A DNA stretch of 33,540 nucleotides from RSA11 sp036564135 (GTDB taxonomy: Bacteria; Actinomycetota; Thermoleophilia; Solirubrobacterales; 70-9): contig DATCLC010000167.1 in NCBI GenBank assembly GCA_036564135.1, positions 1-33,540 on the forward strand, read 5' to 3'. The notes below the pieces were generated by a model. That model did not search any database and had not been told where the DNA came from. It was given only the letters and a program-made list of their open reading frames with translations. Below are positions 13,769 through 21,590 of the stretch, one piece after another (the first letter of the stretch is position 1; each line of letters starts with the position of its first letter). The position numbers were made by a program, and so were the translations under genes.

Positions 13769-14542
13769 GTGGCGCGGATCAAGCCCGTCAGCTTCGACGA
13801 CCGGCTCACCCTCGTCGAGCACCTCGACGAGCTGCGCACGCGGATCGTCGTCTCGGTGATCACGCTCGCGCTCGCGATCGCGCTCTGCTTCTGGCAGCGC
13901 GACCTCTTGCTCGAGATCGCGAACCGCCCGCTGCCCTCCGACTACGAGCCGTTCACGTTCAGCCCGACCGAGCCCTTCTTCGTCACGATCAAGCTCGCCT
14001 TCTACGCGGGGCTCCTGCTCGCCCTGCCGGTGATCCTCTACCAGGCCTACGCGTTCGTGCTGCCGGCCCTCACCCAGCGGGAGAAGCGCGCGGTGCTGCC
14101 GTTCCTGATCTCGGTGCCGTTCCTGTTCGTCGCCGGCGCCGTGTTCGCGTACTTTTTGATCGCGCCGACCGCGCTCCAGTTCCTGCTCGTCACGTTCCCC
14201 GGCGACGACACGTTCGAGGTGGCGGTGCGCGCTCAGGACTACTACAGCTTCGTCGTTCTGACCTGCATGTCCGTCGGCGTGCTGTTCCAGATCCCGATCG
14301 GGGTCCTGTCGCTCTGCCGGCTCGGGATCACGACGCCGCAGCGGCTCGCGCGCAACCGCCGTTACGCGATCCTGATCATCGCCGTGGTGGCCATGCTGCT
14401 CCCCGGCCAGGATCCGGTCACAATGCTGATCGCGATGGCGCCGCTATACCTGTTGTTCGAGTTCTCGCTGCTCTTGGCGAAGGCGTTCGGCCGCCCGCCC
14501 GACGACGTTCCCTCAACCGCGCCGGCGGAAGCCGCGCGGTAG
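13769..14542 (+). CDS. tatC: Twin-arginine translocase receptor subunit TatC
   Basis: The product is 257 aa, with a GTG start. It opens with the TatC signature SFDDRLTLVEHLDELRTRIV, which forms the signal-peptide binding surface, and has six hydrophobic segments. The FSPTEPFFVTIKLAFYAG and LTQREKRAVLPF motifs of the first and second periplasmic/cytoplasmic loops are present. It recognises twin-arginine signals; the Rieske subunit encoded upstream is a plausible substrate. Confidence 0.95.
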   Translation: MARIKPVSFDDRLTLVEHLDELRTRIVVSVITLALAIALCFWQRDLLLEIANRPLPSDYEPFTFSPTEPFFVTIKLAFYAGLLLALPVILYQAYAFVLPALTQREKRAVLPFLISVPFLFVAGAVFAYFLIAPTALQFLLVTFPGDDTFEVAVRAQDYYSFVVLTCMSVGVLFQIPIGVLSLCRLGITTPQRLARNRRYAILIIAVVAMLLPGQDPVTMLIAMAPLYLLFEFSLLLAKAFGRPPDDVPSTAPAEAAR

Positions 14543-14557
14543 GCAGCCCGGCACCGG

Positions 14558-14563
14558 TACCCT
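14558..14563 (+). promoter_or_regulatory. TANNNT -10 box
   Basis: TACCCT lies 9 nt before the GTG at 14573, with no Shine-Dalgarno, suggesting a leaderless transcript. Confidence 0.4.
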
Positions 14564-14572
14564 CTCCGTCCC

Positions 14573-15337
14573 GTGCTTTTCGATCTCTCAGATCCCAGGC
14601 GCAAGAACGTAATCCGCGTCGTCTACGCGTTCCTCGCGGTCATCTTCGCCGTGGGCTTCATCGGCTTCGGCATTGGCGGCGAGCTCGGCTCGGGCGGCCT
14701 GTTCGACGGGCTCTTCGGGAGCGGCGCCAGCGGCAGCACCTCCGAGCAGTTCGAGGACCAGATCGAGGAGGTCGAGAAGCGGCTCGAGGCCAACCCCAAC
14801 GATGCCGAGGCGCTCGCGGAGCTCGCCTCGCTGCGCTACCAGTCGGGCCGCGTCCAGCTCGGGGTGGACGAGGAGACCAATCAGGTCCAGCTCACCGACG
14901 AGGCGAGGTCGGAATTCAACAAGGCGTTCGACGCCTGGCAGGAGTACTTGGCCACGGATCCGGCCGAGCCAGACGCGGCCACCGCGGCCAGCATGCGCGA
15001 CGCCTACCAGCTGGTCGGCGACTGGCGCAACGCCGCGGAGGCGCAGGCGATCCTCGCCCAGGACAACCCGAGCTTCGTCGAGTACGCCAACCTCGCGTAC
15101 TACTGGTACAACGCGCTCGATCTCAAGGCGGGCGACAGGGCGGTCGAGCGCGCCCGCAAGCTCGCCGAGGGCAAGCGGGAGCGCGACGAGCTCAAGCAGT
15201 TCGCCGACCTTCGCAAGCAGGCGAAGAAGTACAAGAAGCAGCAGGGCGAGCTGCAGCAGGACTCCGATCCGCTTGACCAGCCAGCCGCTCCGCTGGTCGG
15301 TTCCAACCCGCTCGGCAACGCGCTCGGCAGCCCCTGA
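14573..15337 (+). CDS. Membrane-anchored TPR-like protein
   Basis: The product is 254 aa. A short cytoplasmic start (FDLSDPRRKNVIRVVY) leads to one membrane segment (about 15-35), a Gly/Ser-rich linker, and a helical domain with TPR-like units (VEKRLEANPNDAEALAELASL, in part; AYQLVGDWRNAAEAQAIL; AYYWYNALDLKAGDRAVE). The C-terminus is low-complexity, rich in Lys, Gln and Pro. Such proteins act as scaffolds at the membrane; the partner is unknown. It follows tatC but has its own leaderless-type promoter. Confidence 0.8.
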   Translation: MLFDLSDPRRKNVIRVVYAFLAVIFAVGFIGFGIGGELGSGGLFDGLFGSGASGSTSEQFEDQIEEVEKRLEANPNDAEALAELASLRYQSGRVQLGVDEETNQVQLTDEARSEFNKAFDAWQEYLATDPAEPDAATAASMRDAYQLVGDWRNAAEAQAILAQDNPSFVEYANLAYYWYNALDLKAGDRAVERARKLAEGKRERDELKQFADLRKQAKKYKKQQGELQQDSDPLDQPAAPLVGSNPLGNALGSP

Positions 15338-15379
15338 TCGGCGCCTTGGGCGGCGGCCCCGGAAGCGGCCCGGCGAGGG

Positions 15380-15408
15380 TTAAATCTTCCTGCGAGCCTC
15401 GCTACCAT
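15380..15408 (+). promoter_or_regulatory. Promoter of tRNA-Lys
   Basis: TTAAAT (15380-15385) and TACCAT (15403-15408) are spaced by 17 bp. The -10 box ends only 6 nt before the first tRNA base, so the transcript may begin at or next to the mature 5' end. Confidence 0.5.
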
Positions 15409-15414
15409 TCCCGC

Positions 15415-15487
15415 GGGCCACTAGCTCAATTGGTAGAGCAGGAGACTCTTAATCTCAAGGTTGAAGGTTCGAGTCCTTCGTGGCCCA
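15415..15487 (+). tRNA. tRNA-Lys (anticodon CTT)
   Basis: The cloverleaf folds over 73 nt: acceptor GGGCCAC/GTGGCCC, D-arm GCTC/GAGC, anticodon arm GGAGA-CTCTTAA-TCTCA with anticodon CTT in the loop, and T-arm GAAGG-TTCGAGT-CCTTC. The top pair of the anticodon stem is a G-A mismatch. Discriminator A; CCA is not encoded. D- and T-loop invariants (GG, TTCGA) are present. Confidence 0.96.
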
Positions 15488-15509
15488 CTTGAAGCTCTCT
15501 AGCTCCGCC

Positions 15510-15532
15510 GGCCGCGCCGAGGCAGCGCGGCC
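15510..15532 (+). terminator. Hairpin downstream of tRNA-Lys
   Basis: GGCCGCGC pairs perfectly with GCGCGGCC around a 7-nt loop, 22 nt after the tRNA, followed by GTCGCGTTTCTC. A likely terminator for the single-tRNA transcript. Confidence 0.65.
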
Positions 15533-15582
15533 GTCGCGTTTCTCAGGCCGCGCGGGCGCCGCACGGCGCCACCGCGGGTTCG

Positions 15583-15588
15583 TACGCT
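15583..15588 (+). promoter_or_regulatory. TANNNT -10 box of flippase gene
   Basis: TACGCT lies 7 nt before the GTG at 15596, with no Shine-Dalgarno. Confidence 0.4.
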
Positions 15589-15595
15589 TTCCGCA

Positions 15596-17551
15596 GTGAG
15601 CGAGTCGAAGCGCGGCCGTAACGGCGGGCATCCCGGGGGGACCGGTGCGGTGCTCGGGGTCCGGTTGCTCCGCTACTCCGGGGTCCAGGGCACGACCCTC
15701 GTCATCTCGAACGTCATCCAGCTCGCGTCGATTGCGGTCGTCGCGAACTTCCTGGGTCCGGCCGAGCTCGGGCGCTACGCGCTGCTGCTCTTCCTAGCCG
15801 GCCTGATGGCGCAGATCGAGGTGCTGCTGGTCAAGCCGGGGACCATCCGGCGCACGTTCGGCGGTGGCGACGACGAGGACGACGACGATGACGAGGGGGA
15901 GGAGAAGGACGTCTCGAGCTCACCGCAGCGCAGCCTGGGAACGGGCCTCGCCTGGGCGTTCGTCCTCGGCCTGATCGGGACCGCCATCGTCGTCTGGCAG
16001 CGCGACCCGCTCGCCGACCTTCTGCTCGGCAGCAGCGACGACGCCAACCTCATCATCTGGGCCGGCCTGCTCTCGGGCTTCTGGCTCGTCTTCAAGGTCG
16101 CCGACATCGTGATCTGGCTCGAGCGCCGCCCGACCGCGTTCCTGCTTGCCGACTCCTCGCGGCCGCTTTTGGTGTTGGCGGCGATGATCGCCGTGCTCGC
16201 CGCGGGCGGGGACGTGGAGAGCGCGATCATCGCGACCACCGCCGGCACGGCGCTGGCCGCGGCGTTCGCCGTGCTTCTGTTGCGGGGGAGCTTCGAGCCG
16301 TCGTTCGACCTGCACGAGGTCTGGCAGATCATCCTGCGGGGCCGCTACCGGGCGCCGATCATCATGTCGTTCTGGACGATCCAGAACGCCGACATCTTCC
16401 TCCTGTCGCGCTTCGTCGACGACGCGGACCTCGGCATCTACCACCTCGCGTCCAGGATCGGCATGGTCGTCGCGTTCCTGCCGCAGGGGTTCCGCATGTC
16501 GCTGCGGCCGCTGCGCAAGGCGGCGATCTTCAAGGCGGTCCGCGAGGAGTACGGGCAGCGCGAGCAGCGCGGGCAGCTGCTCGGCTACTTCACGCTGCTC
16601 TGCGTCTTCGCCGTGCTGGCGATGGTCGTCGGCGGCGCGGTGCTCGTCGACGTGGCGCCCTCCTCGTACGGCGCCGCGGCGCCCCTCATCCCGTTCACGG
16701 CGGCGGCGTTCGTGATGCCGTCCTTCTACCGCGGGATCAACCAGAACGTGAACATCCCGCACAAGCGGGCGACGTTCATCAGCGGCTGCGTGCTCGCGGT
16801 CCTGATCTTCGCCGGGGTGATCGCCTGGCTGGCCCCCGAGATCGGCGCCTACGCAGCGCCCGTGGGGATGCTCGCGGGCTTCGGGATCCCGGGTGCCTAC
16901 ATGTTCCTGCGCTGCCAGCTCGGCAAGAAGCCCATCGCCTTCCCGTACTGGGAGATCCTGCGGGCGATCCTGCTCGCGGCCGCGATCGGCGTCGGCTTCC
17001 ACGCGCTCCCGCCGATGAACGTGTGGATCGAGCTGGTGGTCGCCCTGGCGGCGCTCGCCCTGTATCTGGTGCTGCTCTTCGTCTTCCGCGTCATCCCCGA
17101 GAACCACTGGCGCCCGCTCATGCACATGGCGCAGTCGGCGGTGCGCGGCTCGGTGATCCACGACCTGAACCCGCGGGCCGGTCTGCGCTCGCTCGGGCGG
17201 ATGGAGCGCCGGCGCCTGCGGCGCGCGGTGACCACCGGGCTCTCGGCCGAGGAGCTCCGCGACGGGCAGGGGGCGGTGCTCGTGGAGTATTTGCGGCGGG
17301 TCGGCGAGCGCGCCGGCGTGCCCGACGTCGCCGAGCCCACGGAGTTCGACGCCGATATCGCCCTGTTTTTGTTCGAGCGCGCGCCGACGGCGGTCCGCAA
17401 CGCGACGATGCGGCGCCTGCTCTCCGCGGGGGCGAGCTCGAACGAGCTGCGCGCGCTCGAGGAGCTCGCCCACCATCTCGCCCGCGCCCCGCGCGATGCC
17501 TGGCACGGCAAGCGCAAGCGCGAGGCGCCCCGTCGCCGCCTGCGCCGCTAG
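15596..17551 (+). CDS. Polysaccharide flippase (MOP superfamily, Wzx-like)
   Basis: The product is 651 aa, with a GTG start. About 12-14 hydrophobic helices lie between residues 25 and 520, with flippase-like features near the first helices (SGVQGTTLVISNVIQ, VVANFLGPAELGRYALL). It would move lipid-linked sugars across the membrane. Two additions stand out: an acidic loop at about residues 91-105 (GDDEDDDDDEGEEKD) after the third helix, and a cytoplasmic C-terminal extension of about 120 residues ending in a Lys/Arg-rich tail. The Asn-synthase-like gene begins 10 nt downstream. Confidence 0.85.
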   Translation: MSESKRGRNGGHPGGTGAVLGVRLLRYSGVQGTTLVISNVIQLASIAVVANFLGPAELGRYALLLFLAGLMAQIEVLLVKPGTIRRTFGGGDDEDDDDDEGEEKDVSSSPQRSLGTGLAWAFVLGLIGTAIVVWQRDPLADLLLGSSDDANLIIWAGLLSGFWLVFKVADIVIWLERRPTAFLLADSSRPLLVLAAMIAVLAAGGDVESAIIATTAGTALAAAFAVLLLRGSFEPSFDLHEVWQIILRGRYRAPIIMSFWTIQNADIFLLSRFVDDADLGIYHLASRIGMVVAFLPQGFRMSLRPLRKAAIFKAVREEYGQREQRGQLLGYFTLLCVFAVLAMVVGGAVLVDVAPSSYGAAAPLIPFTAAAFVMPSFYRGINQNVNIPHKRATFISGCVLAVLIFAGVIAWLAPEIGAYAAPVGMLAGFGIPGAYMFLRCQLGKKPIAFPYWEILRAILLAAAIGVGFHALPPMNVWIELVVALAALALYLVLLFVFRVIPENHWRPLMHMAQSAVRGSVIHDLNPRAGLRSLGRMERRRLRRAVTTGLSAEELRDGQGAVLVEYLRRVGERAGVPDVAEPTEFDADIALFLFERAPTAVRNATMRRLLSAGASSNELRALEELAHHLARAPRDAWHGKRKREAPRRRLRR

Positions 17552-17554
17552 GTT
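17549..17554 (+). promoter_or_regulatory. TANNNT -10 box before asparagine-synthase-like gene
   Basis: TAGGTT overlaps the flippase stop and ends 7 nt before the ATG at 17562. An internal leaderless promoter is possible in addition to read-through. Confidence 0.3.
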
Positions 17555-17561
17555 CCCGGCG

Positions 17562-19313
17562 ATGGCGGAGATCGTCGATCCCACCGTCCTCGTCTACTTC
17601 CTGGAGGCGGATGAGGACGACGAGTCGCTCGCGCGCAGGGCGGCGCGCGTCGCCGGCCACTACCAGGGGCAGGCGCACGGCGAGCTCGAGCAGCGCTCCT
17701 GGCGGGCCGGGAGGGTCGGCGTCCTCGCGCTGCACGACCCTGTGCTGAGCTGCGCGTGGCCGTACTGGCACGAGGACGACGAGCGCGTGCTCGTCAGCGC
17801 CTACATCCCGGTCGGCTGGCGCGGGCTCGGGGAGCCGGGTGGCCTCAACGGGGCGGCACGGGATTTGGCGGCCGCGGTCGCCGCTGATCCGGGGCTGGTC
17901 GCGCGCGAGCTGAGCGCGCCGCAGCTGCTCGTGCTCGCGGACCGGCGCGCGGAGACGGTCACGATCGCAAACGACGCCCTGGGGGCGGGGCGGCTGTATG
18001 AGTTCGGGTTCCCCGGCGGGCGGGCCTGGTCGAACCGGCTCGGCGCGCTCGCGCTGTTCGCCGGCGTCGATCCCGAGCCCGACGAACGCGGCTGGGCGCT
18101 GTTCGCGGCGGCGGGCTGGTTCATGGGTGACGCGACGCCGGTGCGCGGGATGGGCAAGGTCTCGCCGGGGACGGTCACCCGCGTCGGACCGGAGGGGGCG
18201 CGCCGGGAGGAAACCGAAGCGGCGGAGGCGATCGTCGGCCGCGGTATCGCGGGCGAGGCGCGGGTGGACGAGGCCGCCGAGGCCGCGAAGCTGGCGCTGC
18301 GCACGGCGGCCGCGGTCTTCCCGGAGCGGCCGCGCGTGGACCTCTCCGGCGGCCGCGACTCGCGGATCTCGGCAGCGGCCGCGATCGCGGCCGGCGTCGA
18401 CGTCGAGCTGCGCACGAGCGACGTGAAGGCGGGCGAGGCGGACGTGGCGCGCGAGCTCGTCGCCCGCGCGCCGCGCGCAGTCGACCACAAGATCGCCTGG
18501 AGCGAGGGCCAGCAGAAGGTCCACGACAAGCCGCTGCGCGAGCGCGCCCGCGACCTGTTCCTGCTGCACGAGGGCATGCGCTACGCGGGTCGCGTGCGCG
18601 GCCGCCTGACCCTGCCCCCGCCACCGCAGCGCCGCGCGTCGATCTCCGGGCACGGCGGCGAGATCGCGCACGGCTTCTACTACCCGAGCGAGCGCAAGCT
18701 TGCCGAGGCGCGCTCAAGCGGCGACGAGGGCCCGCTCTCGCGCCTGATGACCTCGGTGCGCCGCGGCCACGACGCGGCGGGCGCCGACGCGTACGCCGCC
18801 GCCGAGGCCGAGTTCAGGCGACAGCTCGACCGCGGGCGGGCCGCCGGGGTCGACGGCCCGGCGCTCCTCGACTGGTTCTATTTGATGGACCGCTTCCCGC
18901 ACCGCTCGGGCCTCGCCGCGCACACGCAGCGAATCACCGTCTTCTCGTCCCCGAGCTTCATCCAGTCGGCGTTCACGCTCACCCCGGAGGAGCGCCTCGA
19001 GGCCAAGCTGCACGGCAAGCTGCTCGAGCGCCTCGTGCCGGCCTGGGCGGAGGTGCCCTACTTCAAGCGCCGCGCGCGCGACCCGATCCGCCGCGCGCGG
19101 ATCTGGGAAGGGCAGTCGGGCCGCGAGCTGGGCGCGATGCTGAAGCGAGACGAGCTGTGGGCGGACGCCTTCGACCGGCGCCGGGTGCGCGCGATGTGGC
19201 GTCGGGCGCGCTTCTGGCGGCCGCGGCCCGAGTGGGAACAGGTCTTCGAGCGCGTCGTCTGCCGCGTCGCCTTCGAGGACTGGCGCGAGGCGATCCGCAG
19301 GGCGCTGGCCTAG
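17562..19313 (+). CDS. Asparagine-synthase-like protein (no glutaminase cysteine)
   Basis: The product is 583 aa. The start is the ATG at 17562. The C-terminal half has the adenylating PP-loop VDLSGGRDSRISAAAAIAAG (about residues 264-283), the SGGxDS motif of AsnB-type synthetases, and SGHGGEIAHGFY further on. The N-terminal half is shaped like the Ntn glutaminase domain (IANDALGAGRLYEF) but starts MAEIV, so the catalytic Cys2 is missing and glutamine cannot be the ammonia donor by the usual route. Family members without it often sit in polysaccharide or peptide clusters and make amide bonds on sugars or peptides. Placement after a flippase suggests modification of a surface glycan; substrate unknown. 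Confidence 0.8.
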   Translation: MAEIVDPTVLVYFLEADEDDESLARRAARVAGHYQGQAHGELEQRSWRAGRVGVLALHDPVLSCAWPYWHEDDERVLVSAYIPVGWRGLGEPGGLNGAARDLAAAVAADPGLVARELSAPQLLVLADRRAETVTIANDALGAGRLYEFGFPGGRAWSNRLGALALFAGVDPEPDERGWALFAAAGWFMGDATPVRGMGKVSPGTVTRVGPEGARREETEAAEAIVGRGIAGEARVDEAAEAAKLALRTAAAVFPERPRVDLSGGRDSRISAAAAIAAGVDVELRTSDVKAGEADVARELVARAPRAVDHKIAWSEGQQKVHDKPLRERARDLFLLHEGMRYAGRVRGRLTLPPPPQRRASISGHGGEIAHGFYYPSERKLAEARSSGDEGPLSRLMTSVRRGHDAAGADAYAAAEAEFRRQLDRGRAAGVDGPALLDWFYLMDRFPHRSGLAAHTQRITVFSSPSFIQSAFTLTPEERLEAKLHGKLLERLVPAWAEVPYFKRRARDPIRRARIWEGQSGRELGAMLKRDELWADAFDRRRVRAMWRRARFWRPRPEWEQVFERVVCRVAFEDWREAIRRALA

Positions 19314-19340
19314 GCGGGGGCGCTCCAGCCGGGCGCCAAG

Positions 19341-19365
19341 CCGGCTCGCGCCTAAAACAAGCCGG
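19341..19365 (+). terminator. Possible hairpin after asparagine-synthase-like gene
   Basis: CCGGCT (19341-19346) can pair with AGCCGG (19360-19365), with a 13-nt loop and no T-tract. Weak candidate in the 157-nt gap before the next operon. Confidence 0.3.
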
Positions 19366-19470
19366 TGATGAACCGCTGAGCCCGGTCCCGGGCCCTCGCT
19401 TGGGGCGCCCGGCGAGGGGTAGTCGTGCTTACGGGAAGGACCCCTGCACGCGGAGGGAGCAAGGAGGCTC

Positions 19471-19998
19471 ATGGCTCGCAAACGGACCGATCAGTACAAC
19501 GACTACGCGGTCGTCGATCCCGAGCGCATCCCCGACGGACCAGACGTCCTGCTGGACGTTCCGGTGGTGAAGGTCGACGAGATCGACATCGAGGTCGACG
19601 ACCTGCGCGCGCAGCTCGCCGTCATGGCTGAGGTGACCGGCATGCTCGAGCTCAGCGTGGGCGCGGAGGCCCGCCTGGGCAAGGTCGAGCTCAACATCCA
19701 GGGCGTCGAGGCTCAGGCCCTCGTCAAGGCCAGGCTCGACAACGTCTCGGCGATCCTGCAGCGCGTCATGCTCTCGCTCGACCGCAACCCGGAGCTGCTG
19801 GCGAGCGTGGGCGAGGCCGTGGAGCGCGTCGGCAGCGGCGCCGGCTCGCTGCTCGAGGGCGCGGGCGAGGGCGTCGAGCGCATCGGCGCCGGCGCGGGGG
19901 AGGCCGTCGGCGAGGCCGCGGGCGGTGTGGGGCGTGGCGCCTCCGCCGCCGGGCGCGGAGCCGGCGAAGGCGTCGGCCGCTTGGGCAGGGGCGGCTGA
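19471..19998 (+). CDS. Uncharacterised protein, paralogue 1 of a three-gene operon
   Basis: The product is 175 aa. AAGGAGG (19461-19467) sets the ATG. Residues about 23-118 form a conserved core shared with the next protein: GPDVLLDVPVVKVDEIDIEVDDL, then AEARLGKVELNIQGVEAQALVK and LDRNPELL (each in part). The alternation of acidic and hydrophobic residues suggests short strands or amphipathic helices. From about 120 onward the chain is Gly/Ala-rich with repeated GxxxG spacing (GAGEGVERIGAGAGEAVGE), a glycine-zipper pattern that may pack helices or touch membrane. No enzyme motif, signal peptide or clear TM. Similar proteins occur in actinomycetes, to my recollection without known function. 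Confidence 0.8.
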   Translation: MARKRTDQYNDYAVVDPERIPDGPDVLLDVPVVKVDEIDIEVDDLRAQLAVMAEVTGMLELSVGAEARLGKVELNIQGVEAQALVKARLDNVSAILQRVMLSLDRNPELLASVGEAVERVGSGAGSLLEGAGEGVERIGAGAGEAVGEAAGGVGRGASAAGRGAGEGVGRLGRGG

Positions 19999-19999
19999 C

Positions 20000-20941
20000 A
20001 TGGCCGCGCGCAAGAACGGACGCTCCGGTTCCAGCAAGCGCCGCTCGGGGGGTCGCAGCGCGTCGCAGAAGCCCGACAAGTACCGCTTCGCCCAGAACGT
20101 CGACGGCGAGGAGACGGCCGCTGAGAGCACCTATCGCGCGTACGCTGCCGAGCAGCGCGACGGCGGCCCGGATGCGGGCCCCGACGTCCTGATCGACGTC
20201 CCGGTGCTCAAGGTCGACTCGATCCACCTCGAGCTCGACGACCTGGACGCCCACGTCGCGCTCAAGGCCAAGATCCTCGAGCTCGTCAACCTGAACGTCG
20301 GCGTCGACGCGCACCTCGGCAAGGTGAGGCTCGACATCAAGGGCGTCGAGGCCCAAGCGCTGCTCAAGGTCCGGCTCGATCACGTGGCGGCGATCGTCGA
20401 CCGCGTGCTGACCACCGTCGATCGCAACCCGGAGCTCATCGAGAGCATCGGCCGCACGGTGCGTAGCGCCGGCGCGGGCGCCGAGCAGACGCTGGGTTCG
20501 GCGGGCCGCGCGACGGAGCGGATCGGCGAGGGTGCCGAGGGCGCGCTCGGCGAGCTCGGTCAGGGCGCGGGCGAGGCGGTCGAAGGCGTCGGCTCCGGCG
20601 CGGGCGAAGCGGCCGCGAACCCCGGCCAGGTCGTCCAGAACGCGGGCCATGCGGCCGGCGAGCTCGCGGGCGGGGCCTCCGACCTCGTCTCGGGTGATCC
20701 CGCTACGCGCGCCAAGGCCGCGGCGAAGCTCACGGTGAAGGAGCTCGGCGAGGCCGCCCAGGCGAAGGTGAAGGGCATCAGCGAGAAGCGGCGGCAGCGC
20801 AAGGCCGAACGCGCCCACGCGACGGACCGGGCCATGGAGCTGGCCGACGACCTCGGTGTCGACCTCGAGGCGATCGAAGGCAGCGGCGCCGAAGGCAAGA
20901 TCACGGTGAAGGACGTGCGCGCGGCGGCGTCGGCGCAATGA
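20000..20941 (+). CDS. Uncharacterised protein, paralogue 2 with E3-binding-like C-terminal motif
   Basis: The product is 313 aa; the ATG is 1 nt after the preceding stop. A basic N-terminus (1-30; KNGRSGSSKRRSGGRS) precedes the shared core at about 60-155 (GPDVLIDVPVLKVDSIHLEL, HLGKVRLDIKGVEAQALLK, TVDRNPELIES), about half identical to paralogue 1. A long Gly/Ala helical region (160-230) and a basic stretch (KRRQRKAERAH) follow. The last 40 residues (MELADDLGVDLEAIEGSG, EGKITVKDV) closely resemble the peripheral subunit-binding domain of 2-oxo-acid dehydrogenase E2 proteins, a small helical adaptor that is odd in this setting. The basic ends could bind nucleic acid. Function unknown. Confidence 0.82.
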   Translation: MAARKNGRSGSSKRRSGGRSASQKPDKYRFAQNVDGEETAAESTYRAYAAEQRDGGPDAGPDVLIDVPVLKVDSIHLELDDLDAHVALKAKILELVNLNVGVDAHLGKVRLDIKGVEAQALLKVRLDHVAAIVDRVLTTVDRNPELIESIGRTVRSAGAGAEQTLGSAGRATERIGEGAEGALGELGQGAGEAVEGVGSGAGEAAANPGQVVQNAGHAAGELAGGASDLVSGDPATRAKAAAKLTVKELGEAAQAKVKGISEKRRQRKAERAHATDRAMELADDLGVDLEAIEGSGAEGKITVKDVRAAASAQ

Positions 20942-21195
20942 ACGACGAGCGCGCCCCGGCCGACGTGGAGATCGGCGCCCGCGCCAAGGCACGCTCGCTG
21001 CGCTTGGTGCGCAAGGCGAAGGACGGCCGCGTTCGCTTCCATGGCGACCCGGCCCCCGACACGGCGCGCTTCGAGGAGCGCCAGGGCATGCCCGAGGAGC
21101 TCGAGGAGGGGGCGACCTACCGCAACGTCGAGATACGCTGGGCCGTCGGCGCGCGCCTGCGCGAGCGCGGGCGCGGGCGGAACGTGGACGGCTAG
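20938..21195 (+). CDS. Small uncharacterised protein, third gene of the operon
   Basis: The product is 85 aa. The ATG overlaps the stop of the preceding gene (ATGA at 20938), so translation is coupled. It is soluble and charged, with an Arg-rich C-terminus (RLRERGRGRNVDG) and a middle segment KDGRVRFHGDPAPDTARFEE. No family is recognised. Its stop codon overlaps tail to tail with the stop of the channel gene on the other strand (palindromic CTAG, 21192-21195). Confidence 0.65.
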   Translation: MNDERAPADVEIGARAKARSLRLVRKAKDGRVRFHGDPAPDTARFEERQGMPEELEEGATYRNVEIRWAVGARLRERGRGRNVDG

Positions 21196-21548
21196 CTGGC
21201 GGAGGGGTCTTCGCGCGCTTCGCGCTGGATCACGATGAACGCGTAACCCAGGCGCCGGATCAGCTCGACCAGGATCCCCAGGCCGACAAGGATGTAGAAG
21301 GCCGAAAACAGCTTGAGCCAGCCGTCGACGAGCACGAGCTCGGGGTCGGCGACGCTCGTCGTCGTCAGGGTCGAGACGGCGAAGTAGAAGCCGTCGATGA
21401 GGTTCCACCCGTTACCGAGGGTGTAGGTGAGGGTGCCGATCGCAACGAGCAGCAGAGCCGCGCCCGCGACCGCGCCGAAGTTCTCCTCGCGCCGGGCGTA
21501 GCGCACCGCGGCCACAAACCGCCTCCACATGAGGAGCGCGGAGATCAC
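21192..21548 (-). CDS. Two-TM ion-channel-like protein with atypical filter
   Basis: The product is 118 aa (GTG start at 21548; an ATG at 21530 is an alternative). It has a short basic N-terminus, TM1 (about 26-46), a pore helix and loop (IDGFYFAVSTLTTTSVADPEL), TM2 (about 79-100) and a short tail, the Ion_trans_2 (KcsA-like) plan. In place of TVGYGD the filter reads TTTSVADP, which removes the Gly-Tyr-Gly carbonyl ladder, so K+ selectivity should not be assumed. No ligand-binding or RCK domain is attached. Its promoter region holds palindromic repeat locus C. Confidence 0.8.
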   Translation of the reverse strand: MISALLMWRRFVAAVRYARREENFGAVAGAALLLVAIGTLTYTLGNGWNLIDGFYFAVSTLTTTSVADPELVLVDGWLKLFSAFYILVGLGILVELIRRLGYAFIVIQREAREDPSAS

Positions 21549-21590
21549 GAGGGAGGGTTCCCCGCCGGGGCGGCCTCTCCTGCCCGCCGC

